Source: Oscillospiraceae bacterium
GTDB taxonomy: Bacteria; Bacillota; Clostridia; Saccharofermentanales; Saccharofermentanaceae
Reading direction: 5' to 3'
Assembly (NCBI GenBank): GCA_902802325.1
Contig: CADCLV010000018.1
Coordinates: 1-37,086, forward strand
Length of the DNA stretch: 37,086 nt
Shown here: in pieces, positions 26,282-34,520 of the stretch
Position numbering within the stretch: the stretch's first letter is position 1
How the letters are laid out: every line of letters starts with the position of its first letter
Notes under the pieces: model-generated
Database searches by the model: none
Seen by the model: only the letters and a program-made list of their open reading frames with translations
What the model was told of the DNA's origin: nothing
Translations under genes and position numbers: made by a program

Positions 26282-27522
26282 CAGACTATTCCTCCATATT
26301 CATCGATCAGTTTTCGGATATCCGCCTTTTCTTTCATGGCAAGACGCATAGTATCCATAAGGATACGGATCCCCTGATAACCAAAAAGTCCTTCATCAGA
26401 AGAAATATCCGCGACATAGCAGGCATGGCTCAGGTATGCTGCTTCTTCTCCAACCGCAAGCGCGATCGTCTCGGTTTCCGAACGGAAAACTGAATCCGGA
26501 TGATCTCCCTGAATGATCTTCACATGAGGATAGTCTGAAAGGAGGATATCGGCATATTTCTGATCAGGGCCAACGACCTCGGAAAGGTAGACTCTTGTGA
26601 CGTGAAAGCCGTATTTCAGAAGAGCAACTGCCAAAGCAAGGGGAAAAACCGTCGCGCTGTCCGAGACAAAAACCGGTACATCCGCCACTTCTTCTCTTGT
26701 CGAATGAATCGCTGCCTCACACAAAATGCGATCTTTCTCGATTTCCTCCGAGAAGTCTTCATCTAAAAATGAGGACAATACCTGATACTCTTGAGAAACA
26801 GCATCAATATCGTAAGAAATCGGCATTTCCACATGAGTGGCACCGGTTCTTTTTTCCAGGCGTCCCAAAGCATATCGGACAAATGGCTTTATAACTATGG
26901 ATTTTCCGGAGCGGGACATCTCCTCATACTCGGAAAAAGAATTGCATGACGAGATCTGACGGACCGGATGGCCATTTTTCTCCAATACCCGGATCAGTTC
27001 ATTATCTTCAGGGATCCCGACAAAATTCCCCCAGATCGACACTCCGCTGTCTGACTTCTCCCAATTCGGAAGTACACTCAGCATCGCATCGAAAGTCGTA
27101 ACCGCAGGCGGCATCTTCGTGGAAGATGCGATCGGATTCATATGCCCGGCACGGAAGAGAATGTCAGGATATCTTTTTCCAAGTATCGAAGTCACCTTTT
27201 CCATATCGGTACCGATAAAATCATCCAGGCAGGAAACATAAATAAACAGAAGACGAATATCTTTCTCCGTTCTTTCCAAAAGCTCATCCACGCCATCCAG
27301 AATCTCCTGATCGTACCCATCTACAATGTCACTTTGGTTAATATAAAGGTAGGAAATACGATCCTTATAGTGATGCTGAATCGCACCCAATGCCCCATGC
27401 CGGAAACATGCCGACGGGCATACAAACAAAAGATAGGATCCGGGAATCAGTGCCGCGACCCGGATAATACCCCAGCCTCCATGTGCTGGATTGCAATAAC
27501 ACAAATTGGGTTCAAACCGCAT
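26281..27522 (-). CDS. Nitrogenase component 1-like protein (NifD/K-like subunit A)
   Basis: A 413-residue nitrogenase-superfamily subunit. Cysteines line up as C8 and C10 (CYCNPAHGGWG), C35 and C39 (VCPSACFRHGAL), and C98 (YVSCLDDFIGTD, where NifK has a Cys before the IGDD-type motif), so a complete three-ligand cluster site is plausible. The remaining sequence, including SVLPNWEKS and GNFVGIPEDN, follows the Rossmann-like nitrogenase fold. It starts 3 nt after the NifH-like stop, with GGAGGTGA as ribosome binding site, and overlaps the next subunit gene. It is the likely partner of the NifH-like reductase. No FeMo-cofactor maturation genes are in the window. Confidence 0.87.
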   Translation of the reverse strand: MRFEPNLCYCNPAHGGWGIIRVAALIPGSYLLFVCPSACFRHGALGAIQHHYKDRISYLYINQSDIVDGYDQEILDGVDELLERTEKDIRLLFIYVSCLDDFIGTDMEKVTSILGKRYPDILFRAGHMNPIASSTKMPPAVTTFDAMLSVLPNWEKSDSGVSIWGNFVGIPEDNELIRVLEKNGHPVRQISSCNSFSEYEEMSRSGKSIVIKPFVRYALGRLEKRTGATHVEMPISYDIDAVSQEYQVLSSFLDEDFSEEIEKDRILCEAAIHSTREEVADVPVFVSDSATVFPLALAVALLKYGFHVTRVYLSEVVGPDQKYADILLSDYPHVKIIQGDHPDSVFRSETETIALAVGEEAAYLSHACYVADISSDEGLFGYQGIRILMDTMRLAMKEKADIRKLIDEYGGIV

Positions 27523-27525
27523 ACT

Positions 27526-28335
27526 TCACCTCCGAAGAAGGATATTCAATTCTTCAGTAAATTGATCTTTTTCAATTTCCTTGTCACTTAAGCACAGACT
27601 GATGATCCGATTTGCCAGTTCCTCGTAATCCTTGGCGATCGATGAATGCGGAAACTTTTCAATGACTGTCTTTCCTTCCTGTTCGGAAGCCTGTACCATC
27701 TTACTTCTATGTATATGTGAGATAACCGGAAGATCATGTTCTTTTGCAAACCGGGTCACATATTCAGTCTCATTCTCTACAAGACGTTCATTTAAGATCA
27801 AACCACGTACCCGGGCATACCCGCGCTCTTTGAAATTATCTACTGCCCTGGAGATGTTATCAGCAGCAAAAAGCGCCATCATTTCCCCTGAGGTAACGAT
27901 AAATACATGCTCTGCATAGCCGTCCCGGATCGGCATGGCAAATCCGCCACATACTACATCACCAAGCACATCATAAAGGACAATATCCGGATCATATTTT
28001 TCAAAAGCACCGAGCTCCTCTAACTTTTGAAGAGCAGAAATAATTCCCAATCCGGCACAACCGATTCCCGGTGTCGGGCCTCCTGATTCTACACACAGGA
28101 CACCGTTATACCCTTCGTGAACCAGGTCAGAAAGCTCGACATCCTCGCCTTTTTCTTTGATCTTTCCAAGAACCGTATCGATTTTCTTTCCACCCATAAG
28201 GTTTTTGGTTGAGTCTGCTTTCGGGTCACATCCGATCTGCATTACCTTATAGTGACGTGAAAGTGCTGCGGCCAGATTCGAAGTTGTCGTGGATTTTCCA
28301 ATTCCGCCTTTACCATATATCGCTATTTTTAACAT
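27526..28335 (-). CDS. NifH-like Fe-protein reductase
   Basis: A 269-residue homodimeric ATPase of the NifH/BchL/CfbC family. It uses ATP to deliver low-potential electrons from one 4Fe-4S cluster bridging the dimer. Walker [10 protein letters not shown] (8-16), switch I DPKADS (37-42), cluster ligands C93 (GIGCAGLG) and C129 ([16 protein letters not shown]) and a P-loop neighbour D122 are all intact. The Arg that follows the first ligand in NifH (CAGRG, the ADP-ribosylation site) is Leu here (CAGLG). It heads the operon, 54 nt downstream of a GTTAGC operator shared with the divergent Crp/Fnr gene. Function as a reductase is firm; client is the two NifD/K-like subunits. Confidence 0.93.
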   Translation of the reverse strand: MLKIAIYGKGGIGKSTTTSNLAAALSRHYKVMQIGCDPKADSTKNLMGGKKIDTVLGKIKEKGEDVELSDLVHEGYNGVLCVESGGPTPGIGCAGLGIISALQKLEELGAFEKYDPDIVLYDVLGDVVCGGFAMPIRDGYAEHVFIVTSGEMMALFAADNISRAVDNFKERGYARVRGLILNERLVENETEYVTRFAKEHDLPVISHIHRSKMVQASEQEGKTVIEKFPHSSIAKDYEELANRIISLCLSDKEIEKDQFTEELNILLRR

Positions 28336-28350
28336 TTTCGTTTCCCGCTC

Positions 28351-28417
28351 TTGCCTTTTCTATAAAAATGAATATAATAATCTCAATCGGTTAGCATCTG
28401 CTAACTGTGATAGTATA
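28351..28417. promoter_or_regulatory. Divergent promoter region with one shared perfect operator
   Basis: Rightwards (crp gene): TTGCCT (28351-28356), 16-nt spacer, TATAAT (28373-28378). Leftwards (nifH-like operon): TATACT (28417-28412) with a weak -35. The perfect palindrome GTTAGCATCTGCTAAC (28390-28405) lies between, 11 nt after the rightward -10 and 6 nt after the leftward -10, so one bound dimer would cover both start sites. Confidence 0.75.
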
Positions 28418-28440
28418 CTAAAAAGGAGATTTAAAAAAAG

Positions 28441-29130
28441 TTGCCTAAGCAACATTTTTCGAAAATGATAAAGAACGAAATTCATGCACTTCAATCGGAT
28501 TTGTTTCAGGGTTTCTCACCAGACGAGATCGACGATATCCTTTCCCGGACTTGTTCATGTCAGAGAAAGTATACGAAGAACGTCGATATCTTCTCTCCAG
28601 GCGAATCCATTTGCCACACCGGCTTGATATTGTCCGGGAATATAGACGTTCAGTTTTCCGGTTTTTCCGGAAAAGAAGAACTTGTCGTCCGGGAAAAACC
28701 CGGTGAATTAATCGGTCAGGCCTTTTCGCTGACCAAAACTGAAAACTCTTTTATTCATTTCCGGTCTGTCGGAAATACCGAGATCCTATTTATGAATTTC
28801 GACCTGCTTTTCTCCAAACCGGTAGTCGATCCGACATTGGGGAAATTATCTGTCAACCTCATGAGAATATTAGCTGCCACCAATATACAGTTGAATAAAA
28901 AGATCTGTCTTCTGACTCAAAAATCGCTTCGGGACAAGCTTCTTCTCTTCTTTGAAGAAGGCGCGACCATGGGGCCGGAAGGAAAAACCTGCCGTTTATC
29001 TTTAAGCCGGGAGGAGCTGGCTGCGTATATAAGTGCAGAAAGATCTTCTGTCTGTCGGGAACTCGGACGCATGCAGGATGATGGCTGTATCCGTTTAGTA
29101 GGGAAAAAAGTGATCCTCGCCACCGGCTGA
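28441..29130 (+). CDS. Crp/Fnr-family transcriptional regulator
   Basis: A 229-residue regulator with a cyclic-nucleotide-binding-type beta-barrel (about 22-130), a dimerisation helix and a C-terminal winged HTH (LSREELAAYISAERSSVCRELGRM near 187-210 as its core). TTG 28441 is taken as start because AAAAGGAGA lies about 12 nt upstream; the next ATG (28465) is too far. C38, C40 and C58 are present but not in the CxxC pattern that binds the FNR cluster. It is divergent from the nitrogenase-like operon and shares the operator. It is the best candidate for the protein that binds the GTTAGC palindrome, including its own promoter, which is inference. Confidence 0.88.
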   Translation: MPKQHFSKMIKNEIHALQSDLFQGFSPDEIDDILSRTCSCQRKYTKNVDIFSPGESICHTGLILSGNIDVQFSGFSGKEELVVREKPGELIGQAFSLTKTENSFIHFRSVGNTEILFMNFDLLFSKPVVDPTLGKLSVNLMRILAATNIQLNKKICLLTQKSLRDKLLLFFEEGATMGPEGKTCRLSLSREELAAYISAERSSVCRELGRMQDDGCIRLVGKKVILATG

Positions 29131-29147
29131 GGATCACTTCTCTTTTT
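29103..29147. terminator. Bidirectional terminator overlapping the crp stop
   Basis: Eleven-bp perfect stem AAGTGATCCTC/GAGGATCACTT (29108-29118, 29129-29139) with a 10-nt loop. It is followed by CTCTTTTTC rightwards and TTTTTTCCC leftwards. The crp TGA stop (29128-29130) is inside it; it also serves the convergent methyltransferase transcript. Confidence 0.85.
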
Positions 29148-29159
29148 CTTTTTACTTAT

Positions 29160-29951
29160 TTACTTCTTTCCCATCAGGATCTTCGATCCGGAAAGGCCCA
29201 TCCACGTGGCTTCAAAAGGAGTCATGAAAATCCCTTTAGTGGTATCTACAAGTTCTACTTTTTCATATCCCATGGAGCGGAGTTTTTTCACAAAGGATTC
29301 CATGTCTCCGTATTTTGCTTTCGACATGATATCGTGAATGACAAATGTTCCACCTTTTTTTAATGTACGGAGCGTTTCGAGAAGAATCTTCTGACGATCC
29401 GATGACGGGATGTTATGGTATACGTAGTTACTGGTCACAACATCGAAAGACTCATCCTCGAAATCCAGTTTCAGGGCATTCCCCTGTCGGAATGTGGTAT
29501 TGCTGGCGCCTTCAGCAATGGAGTTTTTCACGCAGAGTGCTTTATTAAAGGAAGCATATTCCTTTCCCCATCTATCAATACCGATCATTGTTGCCTTAGG
29601 ATTCCGTTTTGCACAGGCTATAGTTAATGCACCACTTCCGCAGCCAACATCAAGGCCGACGCCCTCATCCGGAATATGTACATAATGTGCCAGTCCTTCA
29701 ATGATCTGTCTGGACATCTGCCTTTTTCCGTTATAGGAAAAAGACTGGTACATCATGAACATCCATAGTGTCATGACCACCATAAGAAGGGAGATCACAG
29801 AAAAAACAATCGTTAATACTGTCTTTACACCACCGGAAGAAAGCAAAGGAGTACAGCCGAATACTATCAGTAGCAAAATGCTGATTCCAGCTCCGATCGC
29901 GCTTCCCAGTACCATTCCTTTCGGCATCCAGTTCTTATAATCCGGTTTCAT
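29160..29951 (-). CDS. Membrane-anchored class I SAM methyltransferase
   Basis: A 263-residue protein with two N-terminal membrane helices (about 12-32 and 43-67) and a Rossmann-fold methyltransferase domain. Motif I LDVGCGSGALTIA is near 100, DVVTSNYVYHNIP near 170 and GGTFVIHDI near 203. ATG 29951 follows AAAGGAG, which overlaps the end of the upstream methyltransferase gene (2-nt gap), so both share one transcript. The methyl acceptor is unknown; membrane tethering hints at a lipid, quinone or envelope substrate. Confidence 0.85.
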   Translation of the reverse strand: MKPDYKNWMPKGMVLGSAIGAGISILLLIVFGCTPLLSSGGVKTVLTIVFSVISLLMVVMTLWMFMMYQSFSYNGKRQMSRQIIEGLAHYVHIPDEGVGLDVGCGSGALTIACAKRNPKATMIGIDRWGKEYASFNKALCVKNSIAEGASNTTFRQGNALKLDFEDESFDVVTSNYVYHNIPSSDRQKILLETLRTLKKGGTFVIHDIMSKAKYGDMESFVKKLRSMGYEKVELVDTTKGIFMTPFEATWMGLSGSKILMGKK

Positions 29952-29953
29952 GT

Positions 29954-30583
29954 CTATACTCCTTTCTTAGCTTGCACGGAAATCCACGGCTTACTCTCAT
30001 GATGATTGACCTTAACTTCAGGAAAGCCGGCCTCTTTCAGGGCTGTATCGATTTCATATGCCGTGTAGCAGCGCATCCCGTCAATGATCTTCTGGTACTT
30101 CAGACTCGCTTCATCTGTGCCATCCGATTCATTTACGATCAGGAAAGTGCCGCCTGGTTTTAAGACTTTATATACTTCAGAGAAGCACTGCTTTAGGCCA
30201 GGCCAGAAATATATCGTTTCAAAAGCCGTCGCCAGATCGAATTTTCCCGCAGGTAATCTCAACTGACTGACATCCCCCTGTTTTACCAGCATTCTTCCTT
30301 CTTCGATCCATTTCCGGTTGTGAGAAGTTGCTTTTTCTACTGATACAGGTGAATAATCGATGGCGATCACGTGTGCATTCTGGTACCGGCCTGCCAGTTC
30401 TCCCGCATTTCTTCCACCCCCGCAGCCGATATCTACGATATCTCCCGGAGCCAGTTTCGGAAGGAAAGACATTCCCCAGTCAGCCAACTTGGCATGTCCG
30501 CCGTTCATTCCGTTTACCATCAGCTTCCCAAGAACACCTTCCGGCTTCCTTGTCTGATTCACAAATTTTCTAAATAGTCCCAT
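29954..30583 (-). CDS. Class I SAM-dependent methyltransferase
   Basis: A 209-residue soluble methyltransferase: motif I VDIGCGGGRNAGELA near 49, an acidic residue in VIAIDYSP, DLATAFETIYFWPGL near 127 and GGTFLIVNESDG near 155. ATG 30583 is chosen because AAGGAG lies 12 nt upstream and the predicted transcription start near 30610 rules out the TTG at 30613; ATG 30607 would be nearly leaderless. It heads a two-gene unit with the membrane-anchored methyltransferase. The promoter carries a perfect GTTAGC palindrome. Confidence 0.85.
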   Translation of the reverse strand: MGLFRKFVNQTRKPEGVLGKLMVNGMNGGHAKLADWGMSFLPKLAPGDIVDIGCGGGRNAGELAGRYQNAHVIAIDYSPVSVEKATSHNRKWIEEGRMLVKQGDVSQLRLPAGKFDLATAFETIYFWPGLKQCFSEVYKVLKPGGTFLIVNESDGTDEASLKYQKIIDGMRCYTAYEIDTALKEAGFPEVKVNHHESKPWISVQAKKGV

Positions 30584-30616
30584 TGTTCTACAATGCTCCT
30601 TATTCATCTTCAAAGC

Positions 30617-30647
30617 ATTGTATCATATTTAGTTAGCTAAAGCTAAC
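30617..30647 (-). promoter_or_regulatory. Methyltransferase promoter with perfect operator
   Basis: Leftward extended -10 TGATACAAT (TACAAT 30622-30617) and the perfect palindrome GTTAGC-N4-GCTAAC at 30647-30632, directly upstream in place of a -35. This position differs from the start-site location at eno and xylA and would suit either activation or -35 occlusion. Confidence 0.65.
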
Positions 30648-30652
30648 TTTTT

Positions 30653-32875
30653 TCACTCTCTGTTTTTCAAAATTTCAGAAGGCGAGATCCGCTTGATCTT
30701 TCCAACCAGAAGTGAACTGACGGCAAAGTAGATCAGGAGCACCCCGGCTGCAATCAGAAGATACAGATACCAGGAGTACGAAAGATTCATAGAACAGGCC
30801 ACGTTGGCGATAAAATTCGGATAGATCGTATCGATGATCTTCTTTGCGATCGGGAAAGCCAGGATCCCGCCGATAAGTACCACATAGAAATTGCCATTGA
30901 GATATAGCTTTCTGATCTCTCCAGGGCGGTAACCGAAGATCTTAATGAGCGAGATACCCATTGCCGAACGGTCGATCATGACAGCCAGCATCAGGTACAT
31001 GACCACCATAAAGATCACCGAGCCGGCAGAAAGAAGTGTTACTGTCAGCGGCGCCATTGTCTCCAGAAAGATAGATGAGCTCTTCTCGATATCCTGCTTA
31101 CTCGTAACGGAATAGAGCCGGCTTTCCTCAATGGGAAGAGCAGTATCGGAATATACGGCATTGAAATAATCTTCTTTTTCTCCGAAAAGCTCTCTCATAC
31201 TTGCGGTATCCATAAAGACGGTAAAACCGACAGAATACTCACTGATCCCGGTCACAGTAAAGCAGTAATCCATATCCTCTACAGAATCTGTCAGGATGAT
31301 CTTATCTCCGATTTTATACCCGTATCTCTGCACCATGGAGCGGTTGATCACACACTTACTCTTCCCGGCTTCCGGATGGGCATCAAAATACCGGCTTTCC
31401 CCATCGATACCGATAACAGATACATCAAGTGTATATCCGAGGCAGTCAATGGAAAGGTTCTTCACGAAAGTGGCTTCTCCGCCTTCCGGAGCCTTTTCAT
31501 CCGGAAATTTATATAGATACATGTATTCGTATTTCGTATCTTCCGTATTCCGATCTTTGACGGATGAACAGAGCACATACGTATTGATACCAAGGGAAAT
31601 GATCATGAATGTGATCAGCATGCCGACCACGATAGTGATCGCCGAGCGCTTTTCACGAAGAAGCTGGCGGATACTGAAAAGCACTGTAAATTTCTTGCAT
31701 TTAAGATTCACCTGCTTATAGCTTCCTGCCGACTGTTCATTCCGGAGAAGTGACAGCGCGGTCTTGGAAAGCTTACGGTTTACAGTCCAGAGATTGACGA
31801 TCAGGCAGATGAAAGCTGGCAGCACGGCTCCGTAAATGATCAGGTAAGGGGCATATACGATCGGAAACTGTGGAATCGAAAAGTATTCGTAATGGGTCCT
31901 TCCCATAAATCCGACACCCAGTGGCGAAAATCCGGCCAGAAGACCAAGAAGTCCGCCTATAAGCGCAGTCACTGTTGGAAGGATCACATAATGCGCCAAA
32001 AGATTTCTTTTTTTGACTCCGAGAGCATAAAGCGCACCGATCACCGGCTGTTCTCTTTCGATCTGGTGAACGACGAACACAGAGATCACGTAGGCAAAAA
32101 GAAACAGAACGATCACGCCGGCGATCAGTCCCACTTTCTTATCCATAATCACATCGCCTGCCGCACCCTCGATACGGATGTTGTCCGCATAGGTCACAAA
32201 AGAGGTCAGACCCTCGATCCGTGCTTTCAGCTCATCGGAGGTTTCATTTCCCAGATGATACGCATAGGTATACGTCTCCACCTTGTCAGGAAGAGCATCT
32301 TTCAGTTTTCCGTAGCCTTCCTTTGATACGAACATGACACCAAATGTCTCCGCATCGACAGCCGGAGAGGCAAATGTCTTCAGCATTTGGTCATAGTCCG
32401 GAACAGATCCGGTTCCGACTACGGAAAATGCACTGTTCTCGATGGTGATGCGATCTCCGACAGAAAGATCGTGGACACGGGCATAGTTCTTTTCCAGTAC
32501 CACTTCATTCTCGGAAGAAGGAAGGCGGCCTTCATCGAGCATGATCAGATCGATCTTTTCTCTTACGGCAAATGCGCGAAGTTCCGATCCGTCGCTGACA
32601 CGAAGATCCATAGAAGACATCTTCTCAATGCTTGTTCCTTTCGATGTGATCTCCTTTTCTTCTTCTTCACTCAGCGGAAGAAAAACAGAAAACTGTCCGT
32701 CTTCCACCTGATTTTTCTCTTTCCATTTTTCTGTTCCGACAATGACGATCTCAGCAGAACCTACTATTCCCACTACAATATATATGCCCAGGAAGATCAT
32801 GAACATCAGCGCCAGATAGCGGCCTAAGTTCGATTTCAGATCCCGAAGGAGTCTTTTATTCAATACACGATTCAT
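30653..32875 (-). CDS. FtsX/MacB-type ABC exporter permease
   Basis: A 740-residue permease with the full family layout: N-terminal helix (about 19-41), extracytoplasmic domain, middle helices (around IGALYALGVKKRNLLAHYV), a further helix near 412 and second extracytoplasmic domain, and C-terminal helices with MGISLIKIFGYRPGEIRKLYL and the final SPSEILKNRE. Its start overlaps the ATPase stop as TGATG. With the ATPase it forms the third such exporter in the window. The gene ends 5 nt from the methyltransferase operator with no clear terminator between. Confidence 0.92.
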   Translation of the reverse strand: MNRVLNKRLLRDLKSNLGRYLALMFMIFLGIYIVVGIVGSAEIVIVGTEKWKEKNQVEDGQFSVFLPLSEEEEKEITSKGTSIEKMSSMDLRVSDGSELRAFAVREKIDLIMLDEGRLPSSENEVVLEKNYARVHDLSVGDRITIENSAFSVVGTGSVPDYDQMLKTFASPAVDAETFGVMFVSKEGYGKLKDALPDKVETYTYAYHLGNETSDELKARIEGLTSFVTYADNIRIEGAAGDVIMDKKVGLIAGVIVLFLFAYVISVFVVHQIEREQPVIGALYALGVKKRNLLAHYVILPTVTALIGGLLGLLAGFSPLGVGFMGRTHYEYFSIPQFPIVYAPYLIIYGAVLPAFICLIVNLWTVNRKLSKTALSLLRNEQSAGSYKQVNLKCKKFTVLFSIRQLLREKRSAITIVVGMLITFMIISLGINTYVLCSSVKDRNTEDTKYEYMYLYKFPDEKAPEGGEATFVKNLSIDCLGYTLDVSVIGIDGESRYFDAHPEAGKSKCVINRSMVQRYGYKIGDKIILTDSVEDMDYCFTVTGISEYSVGFTVFMDTASMRELFGEKEDYFNAVYSDTALPIEESRLYSVTSKQDIEKSSSIFLETMAPLTVTLLSAGSVIFMVVMYLMLAVMIDRSAMGISLIKIFGYRPGEIRKLYLNGNFYVVLIGGILAFPIAKKIIDTIYPNFIANVACSMNLSYSWYLYLLIAAGVLLIYFAVSSLLVGKIKRISPSEILKNRE

Positions 32876-33576
32876 CAGAGATCCTCCAATTCCGCCGCAG
32901 GAGTCCGGACTTCGTTTTCGTAATCTTTCTTGATCATGCCGTCTTTCAGAAGGATCACCTTATTCACCATATTCTTGATGGAGTTATTGTGGGTAACGAT
33001 CAGCATGGTGGTATTGTATTTGGCATTGATCTTCTCCAGAAGAACCAGAATATCCCTGGAAGTCTTTGAATCCAGCGCTCCCGTCGGTTCATCGCAAAGA
33101 AGGAGTTTCGGGTTCTTGATCAGGGCTCTGGCGATGGCGCATCTTTGCTGCTGTCCGCCACTTAGCTGGGACGGGAACTTATTCTGATGCTCCGTTAATC
33201 CCAGAGTTTCCAGAAGTTCATCCATATCCAGCGGCTCGTCAGCAATATGCTGACAGATCTGGATATTTTCCCGTACTGTCAGATTCGGAACCAGATTATA
33301 AAACTGAAACACAAATCCCAGATTTTCTCTTCTGTATTCAGACAGGGCCATCGGCTTTAATCCGAAGATCTCTTTTCCTTCGACTTTCACGGATCCGGAA
33401 TCCATCGTATCCAGCCCTCCGATGCAGTTCAGGAGTGTCGATTTACCGGAACCGCTGGTTCCCTGGATCACGCACATCTGGCCTTTCTCCACATTGGTAC
33501 TGATCCCTTTCAGTACTTGAATATAACTTCCATTTTCACCGTAGCTTTTCTTCACATTTTGAATCGTCAAATACAT
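32875..33576 (-). CDS. MacB/LolD-type ABC exporter ATPase
   Basis: A 233-residue ATPase: Walker A GTSGSGKST near 40, Q-loop VFQFYNLVPNLTV, signature LSGGQQQRCAIARALI, Walker B LLLCDEPTGALD, H-loop VTHNNS. SD GGAGA precedes ATG 33576. It drives the overlapping permease gene. A GTTAGC palindrome with one mismatch lies about 40 nt upstream. A TetR gene upstream on the same strand is the likely local regulator. Confidence 0.93.
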   Translation of the reverse strand: MYLTIQNVKKSYGENGSYIQVLKGISTNVEKGQMCVIQGTSGSGKSTLLNCIGGLDTMDSGSVKVEGKEIFGLKPMALSEYRRENLGFVFQFYNLVPNLTVRENIQICQHIADEPLDMDELLETLGLTEHQNKFPSQLSGGQQQRCAIARALIKNPKLLLCDEPTGALDSKTSRDILVLLEKINAKYNTTMLIVTHNNSIKNMVNKVILLKDGMIKKDYENEVRTPAAELEDL

Positions 33577-33614
33577 TGCTGTCTCTTCTCCTTTACACTC
33601 TTTAACATTAAGAG

Positions 33615-33630
33615 GTTAGTTACTGCTAAC
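33615..33630. promoter_or_regulatory. Near-perfect 16-bp palindrome before exporter operon
   Basis: GTTAGTTACTGCTAAC has one mismatch from the consensus and is extended by G/C pairs to 18 bp. It lies in the leader of the ATPase/permease pair; a convincing promoter at a fixed distance is not visible. Confidence 0.6.
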
Positions 33631-33693
33631 CTAGATAAACAGTTTTACCTTTTTCTGCTATCCTGATCCTCACACCTCTCGGATACTCTTTCC

Positions 33694-34314
33694 TTACTTT
33701 TCCTTATCTTCGAGAATGAAGTTCATCCATCCCAGGATCAGATGCTCCATCGCAGGTTTCATGAACCGCAATGCCTTCTTTTCATCCTTTATATGGGTCA
33801 GAAGATGAACGAAAGTCATGATCGAAAGATGCGAGAGCCAATGAACCATCGGCCGGTTCAGCTGCTTACCGGGAACCGATCTGGCATATTCCTCCGAAAG
33901 ACCCATGAAGTTCTTCTCGATCATCTCGATAAACTCATCTACCACATGCTCATATTTCGAGCCCGTCGATTTCGAGATCAGGAGAGTCACCGCATCATGG
34001 TTCTGATAAAGAACATGAATCAGTTCTTCTACGAAAGGATCGTGGTCACCGGGCTTATGGACATAGGTCGCCAGATCTTCCTCCATATCCTCCTGAAGGT
34101 GATGGATAAGCGCCCCCATCACTCCCTGATAGGTAGGTTCCACCAGTGCCGAAAAAAGGCCGTCCTTATCCTTAAAGAAGAAATAGACCGCACCCGTCGT
34201 CACCCCTGCTCTACTGCAGATCTGACGAAGCGAGGCATTCTGAAATCCCTTCTCCATGAATTCCTCTTTCGCACAGGAAAGAAGCTTTTCTCTCGTTTCT
34301 TTTTCGTTTTTCAT
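33694..34314 (-). CDS. TetR-family transcriptional regulator
   Basis: A 206-residue regulator with an N-terminal HTH (ETREKLLSCAKEEFMEKGFQ, then ASLRQICSRAGVTTGAVYFFF). ATG 34314 is preferred over 34338 because GAGG is 6 nt upstream and the domain begins there. It lies in front of the third ATPase/permease pair. Its own promoter overlaps a near-perfect 26-bp palindrome, which implies autoregulation by a protein of different specificity from the other two TetR proteins here. Confidence 0.92.
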   Translation of the reverse strand: MKNEKETREKLLSCAKEEFMEKGFQNASLRQICSRAGVTTGAVYFFFKDKDGLFSALVEPTYQGVMGALIHHLQEDMEEDLATYVHKPGDHDPFVEELIHVLYQNHDAVTLLISKSTGSKYEHVVDEFIEMIEKNFMGLSEEYARSVPGKQLNRPMVHWLSHLSIMTFVHLLTHIKDEKKALRFMKPAMEHLILGWMNFILEDKEK

Positions 34315-34342
34315 GATCATCCTCACAATTTGCGCCATTTAC

Positions 34343-34395
34343 ATAACGCTGTTACGTAACACCGTTATCTTACTTTGCCAATTCGGAATTGTCAA
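34343..34395 (-). promoter_or_regulatory. tetR promoter with 26-bp operator
   Basis: Leftward TTGACA (34395-34390), 17-nt spacer, TAAGAT (34372-34367). A 26-bp inverted repeat (34343-34368, arms match in 12 of 13 positions, centre GTTACGTAAC) begins at the -10 and covers the start site. Confidence 0.78.
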
Positions 34396-34416
34396 TACCG
34401 TTTTCATCCAGTTTTT

Positions 34417-34459
34417 TATACCAGAATGGTATAGGACCCATTCCATCCAGATGTTATAA
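34417..34459 (+). promoter_or_regulatory. Promoter region of the ACT-MBL gene with small palindrome
   Basis: TATAAT at 34454-34459 has no good -35, but a perfect inverted repeat TATACC-N5-GGTATA (34417-34433) lies just upstream, as for an activator-dependent promoter. A second short repeat GAGTCA/TGACTC flanks the start region downstream of the -10. Confidence 0.45.
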
Positions 34460-34520
34460 TGAGTCAACCGATTCCGGGAAATGACTCTACGGAGCATTTT
34501 ATAGTCGAGGAGAAAGAGCT

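Noticed and set aside
25142..28335. True molybdenum nitrogenase for N2 fixation
   Set aside because: The subunits are too short, one lacks the third cluster Cys, and no FeMo-cofactor genes (nifB, nifE, nifN) are present.
28441..29130. Oxygen-sensing FNR with a 4Fe-4S cluster
   Set aside because: C38, C40 and C58 do not form the FNR cysteine arrangement; sensing mode is unknown.
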